The notes beneath the pieces were generated by a model. That model was not told where the DNA came from. It did no database searches and saw only the letters and a list, made by a program, of their open reading frames with translations. Positions 54,813 through 63,428 of a DNA stretch of 64,000 nucleotides are shown piece after piece. Every line of letters begins with the position of its first letter. Within the stretch, counting starts at the first letter, position 1. The translations under genes and the position numbers were made by a program. The stretch is taken from assembly GCA_944319745.1 (NCBI GenBank), contig CALUET010000002.1, positions 1 through 64,000 of the forward strand. The letters are read 5' to 3'. The stretch comes from an uncultured Phocaeicola sp. (lineage in GTDB: Bacteria; Bacteroidota; Bacteroidia; Bacteroidales; Bacteroidaceae).

Positions 54813-54870
54813 AAAACAGAAGATAAATTTGAAATATTTATTAAAACGTTGCAGAAATAAGGAAATTTGC

Positions 54871-55593
54871 TTACACAAAATGTTCGTTAACGTAGTTTTG
54901 AATCTCTTGCTTGTAGCTCTCGGAAATGGGAATATATGCCTTTCCGAATACGATTCTTCCCTTATCAATGATTTTTATTTTCGACTTTTGTACGATGAAA
55001 GAACGGTGCACGCGAATGAAACGTTCGGAAGGCAGTTTGTCTTCCATTGCCTTCATGCTGATTAAAGAAAGGATGGGGCGGCTTTCATCTTCGAGGTGGA
55101 TCTTTACATAGTCTTTCAGTCCCTCCACATAAAGTATGCGGCTTAATTCTATTTGTATGAGTTTGTAATTGCTCTTTACGTAGATGAAATCCGGTGCTTT
55201 CTCCGTTGCAGGAAGTGCATCAGCCTTTTGTTTCAATTCAAACCAGCGTACGGCTTTGTTTACTGCCTGCAGGAAATCGGTGTAACTGATGGGTTTCAGC
55301 AGGTAATCGAGTGCATTGACGCGGTATCCGTCCAGGGCATATTGTCCGAAAGCTGTGGTAAAGACAATGCGCGTGTCTGCAGGAATCATTCGGGAGAATT
55401 CCAGTCCGTTCAGTTCGGGCATCTGTATATCGAGAAAAAGCAGGTCAACCGGTTGTTCGGGCAACTCTTTCATTGCCGTAATGGCATTCGAGTAAGTTCC
55501 CGCAAGTTCGAGTAAGTCTGTTTTTTTTGCGTAGCTTTCCAGCAGTCCCAAAGCCAGCGGTTCATCATCCACAATGGCGCATCTCAGTTTCAT
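54871..55593 (-). CDS. LytTR-family response regulator
   Basis: A 240-residue regulator with a receiver domain (1-120; acceptor Asp in LLFLDIQMPELNG near residue 56) and a C-terminal LytTR DNA-binding domain (about 140-240; YVKSNYKLIQIE, RVHRSFIV). It is paired with the adjacent membrane histidine kinase, five bases upstream. LytTR regulators bind direct repeats upstream of their targets; the neighbouring export operon is a plausible target by position only. Confidence 0.93.
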   Translation of the reverse strand: MKLRCAIVDDEPLALGLLESYAKKTDLLELAGTYSNAITAMKELPEQPVDLLFLDIQMPELNGLEFSRMIPADTRIVFTTAFGQYALDGYRVNALDYLLKPISYTDFLQAVNKAVRWFELKQKADALPATEKAPDFIYVKSNYKLIQIELSRILYVEGLKDYVKIHLEDESRPILSLISMKAMEDKLPSERFIRVHRSFIVQKSKIKIIDKGRIVFGKAYIPISESYKQEIQNYVNEHFV

Positions 55594-55598
55594 GGCGT

Positions 55599-56666
55599 TT
55601 AAAGTTTAAGTTGTTTCTCAGGGTAAATTGTAATTATGGAGGTATATTCTTTCCCGTCGGGGGAAATGTTTTTCTCCCATTTATACGATGAAGGATAGAG
55701 AATTTCCAGCCGTTTTCTGACCTGTTCCAGCCCGATTCCCGAACCACTTTTGTCCGTTTCGTTTTTCGGATAGTTGCTGTTTTTTATCATGCAGGTAATC
55801 TTATTGTCACTTTCCGAAATTCTTATGTCGATAAAGCTGGGTTCGGTGGGTGAAATGCCGTGCTTGAATGCGTTTTCTATTAGGGAAATAAAGAGTAAAG
55901 GCGCGATGGGTGTGCGGCTTTCCGGCTTGGTGTCGAAGTCTGTACATATCGTTACTTGTGCGGAAACACGGATACGCATCAGCTCGATATAGTTACGAAT
56001 GAAATCAACTTCCTTATTGAGTGGGACGAACAGTTGCTGGTTGTCGTAAAGAATATAGCGAAGCAGCTTGCTTAGTTCCTGCACGGCTTGTTGGGCTTTC
56101 TCCGTGTCGAAAGCAATGAGTGCGTAAATATTGTTTAGCGTATTGAGAAGGAAGTGCGGATTCAATTGGTTCCTCAAGTTCTTCAGTTCGGCTTCGGTAC
56201 GGCTTTTTATGGCTTCTCTTCGGTCGTTTTCAGCTTTTCTCCAGCGGATACTCATGCGGATGGCCACACTTAGTCCGGCACAAAATATCAAACTTGCCAT
56301 GTCTCTTAAATAAAAGATGTACTGAGGTGGTTCTGGATGATTGAATCCATTGATCATAGGAAAGAAGAGATTGCTCCAACAGCGCATGGCAAATGCGAGA
56401 ATACATATAAATATGAAGTTGACAAAAAGGAATTTTTTTATGTGATCCGTGAAGAGAATGTGCGGTATGAATAGAAAATAATTGGTGTAAAAGATGATAA
56501 GTAAAGACGTGGGGACGATGGAATGCATGAAGAAACTATTCCAGTCGATTGTGCCGTATGCGCTTTGATCGAAAAATAACGGGAAGCCGTAAAACATTCC
56601 CCAACAGAGAAAATGAATGGAAAAGGCCAGTAGATGATGATAATTTTTGGATATATTTTGTGTCAT
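55599..56666 (-). CDS. LytS-like sensor histidine kinase
   Basis: A 355-residue membrane kinase with four N-terminal helices (roughly 12-130) followed by a short coiled coil and a His-kinase domain of the LytS/YpdA class. The phosphoacceptor region LRNQLNPHFLLNTLNNIYAL carries the conserved His (about residue 175), and the ATPase N-box is LFISLIENAFKHG with the G-box SGSGIGLEQVRKRL. The start at 56666 is preferred to 56678 because the promoter at 56692 would leave almost no leader for the earlier ATG. Confidence 0.92.
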   Translation of the reverse strand: MTQNISKNYHHLLAFSIHFLCWGMFYGFPLFFDQSAYGTIDWNSFFMHSIVPTSLLIIFYTNYFLFIPHILFTDHIKKFLFVNFIFICILAFAMRCWSNLFFPMINGFNHPEPPQYIFYLRDMASLIFCAGLSVAIRMSIRWRKAENDRREAIKSRTEAELKNLRNQLNPHFLLNTLNNIYALIAFDTEKAQQAVQELSKLLRYILYDNQQLFVPLNKEVDFIRNYIELMRIRVSAQVTICTDFDTKPESRTPIAPLLFISLIENAFKHGISPTEPSFIDIRISESDNKITCMIKNSNYPKNETDKSGSGIGLEQVRKRLEILYPSSYKWEKNISPDGKEYTSIITIYPEKQLKL

Positions 56667-56691
56667 GGATAAAGACATTTTTCAAGATGAA

Positions 56692-56699
56692 CAAAGATA
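56692..56699 (-). promoter_or_regulatory. -7 box of the LytS/LytR pair
   Basis: TATCTTTG on the minus strand fits TAnnTTTG and lies between a strong terminator and the kinase gene, so the two-component genes have their own promoter. Confidence 0.5.
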
Positions 56700-56711
56700 A
56701 AAATTTTAGAT

Positions 56712-56777
56712 AAAAGTCCGACCGGGTAAAATGAACGTTTTTTTCTCCAAAAAAATAACATTTTCTTCCGGTCGGAC
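56712..56777 (-). terminator. Large terminator of the MacAB operon
   Basis: A 62-base imperfect hairpin: GTCCGACCGG (56716-56725) pairs with CCGGTCGGAC (56768-56777), AAAATG pairs with CATTTT, and seven T's pair with seven A's across a CTCC loop. On the minus strand it is followed by TTTTAT (56710-56715). It ends the operon of the MacB permease. Confidence 0.85.
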
Positions 56778-56854
56778 ATGGAAACCAAAGTTATGAAGAA
56801 CAAAGTTGAATCATTAAACTTTCACAAGCTCCCGATTCAATATCTTAAATTGTT

Positions 56855-58075
56855 TTATTCGTATCGTAATGCTTCTATCGGATCCAGGTCGGCAGCTTTT
56901 TTGGCAGGATACCATCCGAAGAATACCCCCGTCAGCGTACATACGGCAAAAGAAACCAATACGCTCCAGGGTTGAATGAATACAGGCCAGTGAGCTATCG
57001 TTTTGATCAGGATAGAAGCTCCGCAGCCTAAGAGTACGCCGATGAGGCCTCCGGTGATACTGATCAGGATAGATTCGATGAGGAACTGGCTTAATATGTC
57101 GATGCCCCGCGCGCCTACCGACATGCGCAGCCCGATTTCCCGTGTACGTTCCGTAACGGAAACGTACATGATATTCATAATTCCGATACCTCCGACGAGT
57201 AATGATATGCCGGCGATGCAGGCAAGTAACGTAGTCATTAAGTCGGTTGTCGTATTAAGCATGCTGCTCAGTTCCTGCTGCGTGCGGATGGTAAAGTCAT
57301 CATTATCCGTTGTTTTTAATTTATGTTCCCTTCTTAGGATTGTAGAAATCTCATCGACTGCCTCCTCGGTCATGTTCTCCGTCAGGGCAGATGCAAATAT
57401 TCCGCTTAAATATGTTTGGGCAAGCAAGCGTTTCATTACGGTGGAGTAGGGAGCAAGAACCACGTCATCCTGGTCCATGCCCATAGAGTTATATCCTTTC
57501 GACTCGAGCACTCCCACCACACGAAGCGGTATTTTGTTACAACGAATCACTCTTCCTATGGGATCGCCTCCATCGGGGAAAAGATTGTCGACGATGGTTT
57601 TTCCTATCACGCATACTTTTGCAGCCGTACGAATGTCGTTTTCGGTAAACATTTCGCCTTCTTCCACTTTAAGCTGGCGTATTTTCAGGTAATCGATGCT
57701 TACTCCCGTGACTGAAGACGGGTAGTTGTTTGAGCCTGCAATGAGTTGTCCGGATGAAGATACGTTCGGGCTGATGGCCGAGAGAAACATACATTCGTTA
57801 CGCAGCGTTTCATAGTTTTCCAACTTTAACGTCTGCATGGCAGAAGGATCCTGGCGTACTCCGCCTCGCATCTCGGCGCCCGGGTGAATCATGATCATGT
57901 TCGATCCCATTTCCGATATTTGTTTTTGGATACTTCGTTTCGAGCCTTGTCCGATGGCAAGCATTGCTATGACGGAAGCCACGCCGATGATGATTCCCAG
58001 CATCGTAAGGAATGCACGCATTTTATTGTTGGCTAAGGCTTTGAAGGCTATTTTAAATAAGTTGGTTCCGTTCAT
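56855..58075 (-). CDS. MacB-like ABC transporter permease
   Basis: A 406-residue membrane subunit of the MacB/FtsX type. It has an N-terminal helix (residues 20-40), a large periplasmic domain (about 45-280) of MacB_PCD type and three C-terminal helices. Known MacB works with MacA and TolC in exporting macrolides, toxins or peptides. Typical segments are MLGIIIGVASVIAMLAIG and TERTREIGLRMSVGARG. Unlike E. coli MacB, ATPase and permease are on separate genes. An 89-base spacer with a hairpin separates it from the ATPase gene. Confidence 0.9.
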   Translation of the reverse strand: MNGTNLFKIAFKALANNKMRAFLTMLGIIIGVASVIAMLAIGQGSKRSIQKQISEMGSNMIMIHPGAEMRGGVRQDPSAMQTLKLENYETLRNECMFLSAISPNVSSSGQLIAGSNNYPSSVTGVSIDYLKIRQLKVEEGEMFTENDIRTAAKVCVIGKTIVDNLFPDGGDPIGRVIRCNKIPLRVVGVLESKGYNSMGMDQDDVVLAPYSTVMKRLLAQTYLSGIFASALTENMTEEAVDEISTILRREHKLKTTDNDDFTIRTQQELSSMLNTTTDLMTTLLACIAGISLLVGGIGIMNIMYVSVTERTREIGLRMSVGARGIDILSQFLIESILISITGGLIGVLLGCGASILIKTIAHWPVFIQPWSVLVSFAVCTLTGVFFGWYPAKKAADLDPIEALRYE

Positions 58076-58107
58076 TGTTTTCTTTTAAATGTTTCGATGT
58101 TTTTTGT

Positions 58108-58147
58108 AAAACGTCTCGGCGTTTCATGAGAAGCGCCTTGACGTTTT
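58108..58147 (-). other. Intra-operon hairpin upstream of the MacB permease
   Basis: AAAACGTC-TC-GGCG (58108-58121) pairs with CGCC-TT-GACGTTTT (58134-58147) in a two-part stem. On the minus strand it is followed by TTTTAC and A-rich sequence, not a full T-run, so it may be a partial terminator or mRNA-processing site. Confidence 0.5.
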
Positions 58148-58164
58148 AACTGATCCTTGTAACA

Positions 58165-58929
58165 CTAATCATCATCACTTTTCGGCAAAGCGGCTAAAGC
58201 CTCTTCGGCCGAAAGAATATTCGTATTGACACTGTCCTCTACAATATGCCCGTCTCGCAACCGAATGTTTCGACTGCTGTATTGGGAGATCTCGGGATTA
58301 TGGGTGACGAATATGATGGTTCTTCCTTCTTTATGCAGTTTTTGGAATAAAACAAGGATTTCGAACGAGGTACGCGTGTCGAGGTTTCCCGTTGCTTCAT
58401 CCGCTAAAATTACTGCAGGATTGTTTACCAATGCCCGGGCGATGGCCACACGTTGCATTTGTCCTCCCGACATCTGATTGGATTTGTGCTCCAGCCGGTC
58501 TCCCAAGCCTACGGCTATCAGTGATTCGATGGCCCTTCTTTTCCTTTCTGCAGCACTGATGGCCGGGTTGTACATCAGCGGAAGTTCTACATTTTCCACT
58601 GCCGTTGTTTTGGGAAGCAGGTTATAGTTTTGAAAAACAAATCCGATTTTTCGGTTGCGTAATATGGCGCGTTGCGGTTTACTCATGCTTCTTACTGCAA
58701 CTCCGTCCAGTAAATATTCTCCGCTCGTGGGCGTGTCCAGGCATCCCAATGTATTTAGAAGGGTTGATTTGCCGGAGCCCGATGTTCCCATGATCGTTAC
58801 AAATTCGCCTTCGTGTATCGTAAAAGAAATTCCTCGAAGAGCATGAACGATCTCATCGCCCACGATAAAGTTGCGTTTAATATTCTGCAGTTCTATGACA
58901 ATTTTCTTATTTTCCATGCGTAATGTCAT
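58165..58929 (-). CDS. MacB-type ABC transporter ATP-binding protein
   Basis: A 254-residue ATPase with Walker A GTSGSGKST (residues 49-57), LSGGQ-like signature MSGGQMQRVAIARAL and Walker B VILADEATGNLD. Its ATG at 58929 overlaps the MacA stop codon as ATGA, so this start is preferred to one four codons later. It energises export through the MacA/TolC channel. Confidence 0.93.
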   Translation of the reverse strand: MTLRMENKKIVIELQNIKRNFIVGDEIVHALRGISFTIHEGEFVTIMGTSGSGKSTLLNTLGCLDTPTSGEYLLDGVAVRSMSKPQRAILRNRKIGFVFQNYNLLPKTTAVENVELPLMYNPAISAAERKRRAIESLIAVGLGDRLEHKSNQMSGGQMQRVAIARALVNNPAVILADEATGNLDTRTSFEILVLFQKLHKEGRTIIFVTHNPEISQYSSRNIRLRDGHIVEDSVNTNILSAEEALAALPKSDDD

Positions 58930-60134
58930 TTCTTTTTGTTTTTATCCGGAGGTCCCGGCATGAACGGGCTGCGTTCACTGTCGTCGGATTGTACGGTTTC
59001 CGGCATCGAATTTTTCAATATGGCTTCGGTAACAACTTCGGTTCCTTCAGATACGCCCTCGATTATTTCGGTATTTGAGGCGTCGGAGAGCCCAATTTTT
59101 ACCGGATGTGCAACGAAACTGTTGTTTTCTAATACCCAGATTTTAGGACTTTCTTCGCAGTCTTGTATCGTCTTTCCTCCGGCCAATTCCTTGTTTGGTG
59201 TAAAACGAAGGGCTTTATTGGGAACAACCACAACGTTGTCTCTCGTCTGGGTGTAGATGGTTACGTTGGCAGTAAGGCGTGGTTTAAGTTTCAGATCGGG
59301 ATTGTCTGCCGTAATGACGACTTCGTATGTTACAACTGTCTCGCTGCTTGTGTCGGAAGATGAGCTGCTACTGTTCGTACTGCCCAGACGAATCTGTTTA
59401 ACTCGTCCTTCAAACACATCATCGGGGTAGGCGTCTACGGTAAAATTTACCAGCGCACTGTCTTTTACTCCCGCAATGTCGGCTTCATCCACGTCGGCAA
59501 CCACTTGCATTTTTGTCAGGTCGGCAGCAATGGTAAAGAGAGTCGGAGTTTCAAATCCCGAGGCAACCGTTTGTCCTTCTTCCACGTCTTTGCTGGTAAC
59601 AACCCCGTTGATGGGAGAAGTAATGGTGGCGTACGAAAGATTTCGTTCGGCTTTTGCCAAAGCGGCTTTCGTTTGTTCGAAAGTGCTGAGCGCGCGTTGA
59701 TAATTATAAACGGATTCTTCGTAGTCGGTGTCGCTGATGAGTTGTTTCTCATGCAGTGTTCGGTTGCGATTATATAACTTTTCTTGATATTCATACTCGG
59801 CTTTTGCTCCATCGTTTGTTGCCCTTGCCGATTCAAGATCACTCAGTAAAGTTACTTTATCCATTTCGGCTATGATTTCACCTTCGCTGACAATTGAGTT
59901 ATAGTCCACAAAGATTTTGTCGATAATACCGGACACCTGTGTACCAACTTCCACTTCGGTTACCGGTTCTATTGTGCCGGTTGCGGTAATCGAATTGCGT
60001 ATATTCCCTTTTTGTACGGGTTCGGTTACGAAGGTAATTTTGTTTTTTGCCTTATTTCCCCCTATTAATCCGGCACATCCTACCGCAATGATAATCACGG
60101 CAACGATTATTCCTGTTAATTTCTTTCGTGTCAT
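58926..60134 (-). CDS. MacA-like periplasmic adaptor
   Basis: A 402-residue membrane-fusion protein with an N-terminal anchoring helix (7-27), a barrel-sandwich hybrid (QVSGIIDKIFVDYNSIVSEG), a helical hairpin of about 90 residues (100-170) and beta-barrel domains. A Ser-rich insertion (about 250-260) and a charged tail ending in KKK are visible. It bridges the MacB-type ABC transporter and the TolC channel. The gene starts 16 bases downstream of the TolC-like gene. Confidence 0.92.
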   Translation of the reverse strand: MTRKKLTGIIVAVIIIAVGCAGLIGGNKAKNKITFVTEPVQKGNIRNSITATGTIEPVTEVEVGTQVSGIIDKIFVDYNSIVSEGEIIAEMDKVTLLSDLESARATNDGAKAEYEYQEKLYNRNRTLHEKQLISDTDYEESVYNYQRALSTFEQTKAALAKAERNLSYATITSPINGVVTSKDVEEGQTVASGFETPTLFTIAADLTKMQVVADVDEADIAGVKDSALVNFTVDAYPDDVFEGRVKQIRLGSTNSSSSSSDTSSETVVTYEVVITADNPDLKLKPRLTANVTIYTQTRDNVVVVPNKALRFTPNKELAGGKTIQDCEESPKIWVLENNSFVAHPVKIGLSDASNTEIIEGVSEGTEVVTEAILKNSMPETVQSDDSERSPFMPGPPDKNKKK

Positions 60135-60149
60135 ATATGAATATTGTTT

Positions 60150-61493
60150 TTATAATTTTATTTCTTCTCCTGCGTAAAAGTTGAGCAATGTACGGTTTAG
60201 TACAGCCATATATTTGGCTTGTATGCGTTCCTGTTGTGCGCTCATTAAATTGTTTTTCTCGGTAAGTAGTTCAACTGTATTCTTCATTCCCAGGTTAAAC
60301 TGCTCGTTCACCAGATCGAAACTCGTGCGGCTGCTTTTCAGTTTTGCGTCGGCTGCCGCATATTGTTGCTGGGCGTTTGCGGCATCCAGCCACAGGCTTT
60401 CTATCGTAGCATACAGTTCTTTTTGCTGGTTTATCAGCTCCATTTGGCTGCTGTTATACTGCAAACGTGCTTTTTGAACGTTGCTTTTGTTTTGTCGGTT
60501 GTCGAAGATCGGAATACTCAGATTCAGTCCTATCATATTGTTCCAGCCGTATTTCATCTGTTGTCCCCATGAATTTGAACTTGAACTGTTCGTTGTACTT
60601 GCGGTAGATGCCGAAAGACTGAGGGTGGGATAGTATCCTGCTTTGGCAGAGGCTATGGCATATTCGGCAGATTCTATGCTTAATTTGCTGCTTTGAATTT
60701 CAGGTCTTAGTGCCAGTGCCGCCTGATAAACATCTGTCTGACTCGGGAGAGGCAGCATGATGCTTGCTTCGTTTACATCGGGCAATACGAGCTCCATTTC
60801 TTCTGTTCCGTCCAGTTCCAACAATTGTTTGAGTTGTAATTTGTAATTGCGGAGCGAACTTTCAGACGTAATCAGTTGATATTGGTCATTGCTGACTTGG
60901 GCTTCCATTTGTGCCAAGTCGGCCTTTGAAATATCTCCTGCGGCGAACAGCTCTTTTGCCCGTTCATAAGTGGCCTGACTAACCTCAAGTGTGCTTTGGT
61001 TGATGCTGACCGATTCGTCTGCGTAAAGTATCTGTATGAACAGTTGGGTGATTTGTTCTTTCAAAGAATTCTCGTTCTCTGCTACGGTCATTCCTGCTAT
61101 TTCTTTGGCAGCTTTGCGTTCTTTCAACGTGTTTTTCCGTTTCCCTCCGTTCCATACCGTCCACTGTGCATTTAATCCGTAGTTGCCATTGTAGGTAGTC
61201 TTGTTGTTGCTTGAGATGATTTCCGTGCCGCTTACGGTATTACTGTTCTCTTGAAACGGACGGTTTACGACGTTGTGTCCGGTGTTGAACGACAGGCTTG
61301 GGAAAAGATCCGCTTTTGCCGTTTTTACATCAATTTCACTTTCTTGCAGCGAGATCTTGTTCTGTTGCAGTTGGATATTCTTTTCCAATGCATATTGAAT
61401 GCATTCTTCTAAAGTCCATTTCCCGTTGGTTTGTCCGAAAGATGGCGAGGACATTATGAAAAGCCCGAGAAGTATTAAAGCGTTTTGTTTCAT
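60150..61493 (-). CDS. TolC-family outer-membrane protein
   Basis: A 447-residue outer-membrane efflux protein with a signal peptide (MKQNALILLGLFIMSSPSFG, cleavage near residue 20). Two repeated OEP halves (about 30-215 and 230-440) contain long helices with LSLSASTAS and FDLVNEQFNLGMKNTVELL motifs. It forms the trimeric duct for the MacAB pump and heads the export operon tolC-macA-macB(ATPase)-macB(permease). Unlike E. coli, the TolC gene is in the same operon. Confidence 0.93.
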   Translation of the reverse strand: MKQNALILLGLFIMSSPSFGQTNGKWTLEECIQYALEKNIQLQQNKISLQESEIDVKTAKADLFPSLSFNTGHNVVNRPFQENSNTVSGTEIISSNNKTTYNGNYGLNAQWTVWNGGKRKNTLKERKAAKEIAGMTVAENENSLKEQITQLFIQILYADESVSINQSTLEVSQATYERAKELFAAGDISKADLAQMEAQVSNDQYQLITSESSLRNYKLQLKQLLELDGTEEMELVLPDVNEASIMLPLPSQTDVYQAALALRPEIQSSKLSIESAEYAIASAKAGYYPTLSLSASTASTTNSSSSNSWGQQMKYGWNNMIGLNLSIPIFDNRQNKSNVQKARLQYNSSQMELINQQKELYATIESLWLDAANAQQQYAAADAKLKSSRTSFDLVNEQFNLGMKNTVELLTEKNNLMSAQQERIQAKYMAVLNRTLLNFYAGEEIKL

Positions 61494-61518
61494 CTTTTGA
61501 TTTCTTGATTGTTGTACG

Positions 61519-61549
61519 CAAATATATGCAGGCTTTTGTTTTCGGGCAA
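61519..61549 (-). promoter_or_regulatory. Promoter of the TolC-MacAB operon
   Basis: On the minus strand TTG (61547-61549) is followed after 20 bases by TATATTTG (61519-61526), 26 bases before the TolC-like ATG. Confidence 0.55.
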
Positions 61550-61587
61550 TTAAACTCTATTTTGGGATAAATTTCATGGACGAATTC

Positions 61588-61618
61588 TTGTTTTTTACCG
61601 ATAAAAAATATTACTTTG
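61588..61618 (+). promoter_or_regulatory. Likely promoter of the cyd operon
   Basis: TTG (61588-61590) is followed after 20 bases by TTACTTTG (61611-61618), one base away from TAnnTTTG, and the first gene begins 22 bases later. Confidence 0.45.
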
Positions 61619-61639
61619 TTATGTTGATATAGAAGTGTT

Positions 61640-61858
61640 ATGGCTGTCAATCAATTCATTCGTATATGGAGATTTTACAAAGAGGGCTTTCGTTCGATGA
61701 CGTGGGGCAGGGTGCTTTGGGTAATAATCCTGCTGAAACTTTTTGTGATATTCTTTATTTTGAAGTTGTTTTTCTTCCCCGATTTTCTGAAAGGCCGCGA
61801 TGATGAAGAAAAAGGAATGTATGTGGGGACGGAATTGATAGAGCGTGTAATAGATTAA
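61640..61858 (+). CDS. DUF4492 small membrane protein
   Basis: A 72-residue protein with one membrane helix (about 24-46) and charged ends, starting MAVNQFIRIWRFYKEGFRSM. This DUF4492 pattern is found immediately upstream of cydA in many Bacteroidetes and Campylobacterota. It may be an accessory subunit or assembly factor of bd oxidase, as CydX is elsewhere, but that is inferred from position. cydA starts 24 bases downstream. Confidence 0.88.
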   Translation: MAVNQFIRIWRFYKEGFRSMTWGRVLWVIILLKLFVIFFILKLFFFPDFLKGRDDEEKGMYVGTELIERVID

Positions 61859-61882
61859 TAACAGATAAAATAGCGATATAGT

Positions 61883-63376
61883 ATGCTTGCAACGATTGAT
61901 TTGTCTTTGATCGAATGGTCGAGAGCCCAGTTTGCTTTGACGGCAATTTATCATTGGCTGTTTGTACCTCTGACGTTGGGGTTGGCAGTTATTATGGGCA
62001 TTATGGAAACTTTGTACGTATTGACCGGAAAAGATTTCTGGAAACGTACGGTAAAGTTTTGGATGAAATTATTCGGAATAAACTTTGCCATTGGGGTGGC
62101 TACCGGGTTGATTTTGGAATTTCAATTCGGGACGAACTGGAGTAATTACTCATGGTTTGTGGGAGACATATTCGGCGCTCCCTTGGCCATCGAGGGCATT
62201 GTAGCTTTTTTTATGGAAGCAACTTTCATAGCCGTGATGTTTTTCGGATGGGAAAAAGTCGGAAAAAGATTCCATTTGGCGTCTACCTGGCTGACGGGTA
62301 TCGGCGCAACGTTTTCTGCATGGTGGATTCTTGTAGCCAATTCGTGGATGCAGTATCCGGTAGGAATGGAATTCAATCCGGAAACCGTACGAAACGAAAT
62401 GGTCGATTTCATGGCAGTTGCTTTTTCGCCGGTGGCCGTAATGAAGTTCCTGCATACGGTTCTTAGCAGTTGGATAGTGGGAGCAACTTTTGTAATAGGG
62501 GTAAGTTCTTGGTATTTGTTGCGCAAGCGTGAGAAGGAATTTGCCGTGTCGAGCATAAAAGTGGCGGCTTGTGTGGGGCTGTTCGCTACGTTGGTTACCA
62601 TGGGAACCGGCGACAAATCGGCGTATCAGGTGGCACAAACCCAGCCTATGAAGTTGGCTGCAATGGAAGCATTATACGAGGGAGGTACACAAGCGCCGCT
62701 TACAGTGGTGGGAGATCTGGCAATCCCCAAAATGCTTTCGTTCCTTGCTACACGCGACATGAACGGTTTCGTTCCCGGAATCAATGATATATTGGAGGGC
62801 GGATACGCCCTTCCTGACGGGACAAAGGCCTTGTCGGCAGAAGAAAAGGCGGAGCGTGGACGCCTGGCAGTTGAGGCTCTCAGTGCTTTCCGACAGGCAA
62901 AAGAAGCCGATGATGCTGCGGCGATGCAGGCTGCCCGCGAGCAACTTGATGCAAATATCGCTTATTTCGGTTATGGTTACATCGGCCATCCCGAAATGTT
63001 GATACCCAATGTTTGGCTGCTGTTCTGGGCATTCCGTGTCATGGTTGGCTTCGGCGTTTATTTCATTGCATTCTTTGCGCTGGTACTCTTTCTGGCATGG
63101 AAGAAGGAGCTTAACCGCTTCCGGTGGCTGCAATGGCTCGCAATTATCAGTATCCCGTGCGCATATCTTGCAAGTCACGCCGGATGGATTGTGGCAGAAG
63201 TAGGGCGTCAACCTTGGGCCATACAGGATATGCTTCCGGTAAATGCCGCAATCTCACGGTTGGAAGTAGGAACGGTGCAGACCACTTTCTTTATATTTTT
63301 GGTAATGTTTACCGTATTGCTGATTGCAGAAATCGGGATTATGCTGAAAGCCATACGGAAAGGTCCGGAAGCATGA
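61883..63376 (+). CDS. cydA: Cytochrome bd ubiquinol oxidase subunit I
   Basis: A 497-residue membrane protein with about nine helices that oxidises quinol and reduces O2 to water with very high oxygen affinity. The b595 ligand His is in AIYHWLFVPLTLGL (about residue 23), and further haem ligands lie in the later helices. The quinol-binding loop (about 250-340) is present and of the short type. In a strict anaerobe it lets the cell scavenge trace oxygen and complements Nqr. Confidence 0.96.
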   Translation: MLATIDLSLIEWSRAQFALTAIYHWLFVPLTLGLAVIMGIMETLYVLTGKDFWKRTVKFWMKLFGINFAIGVATGLILEFQFGTNWSNYSWFVGDIFGAPLAIEGIVAFFMEATFIAVMFFGWEKVGKRFHLASTWLTGIGATFSAWWILVANSWMQYPVGMEFNPETVRNEMVDFMAVAFSPVAVMKFLHTVLSSWIVGATFVIGVSSWYLLRKREKEFAVSSIKVAACVGLFATLVTMGTGDKSAYQVAQTQPMKLAAMEALYEGGTQAPLTVVGDLAIPKMLSFLATRDMNGFVPGINDILEGGYALPDGTKALSAEEKAERGRLAVEALSAFRQAKEADDAAAMQAAREQLDANIAYFGYGYIGHPEMLIPNVWLLFWAFRVMVGFGVYFIAFFALVLFLAWKKELNRFRWLQWLAIISIPCAYLASHAGWIVAEVGRQPWAIQDMLPVNAAISRLEVGTVQTTFFIFLVMFTVLLIAEIGIMLKAIRKGPEA

Positions 63377-63428
63377 CCGGGTGTTTTTTCATTGATATAT
63401 CGGATAGTTTAAAATAAAAAATAAAGAT

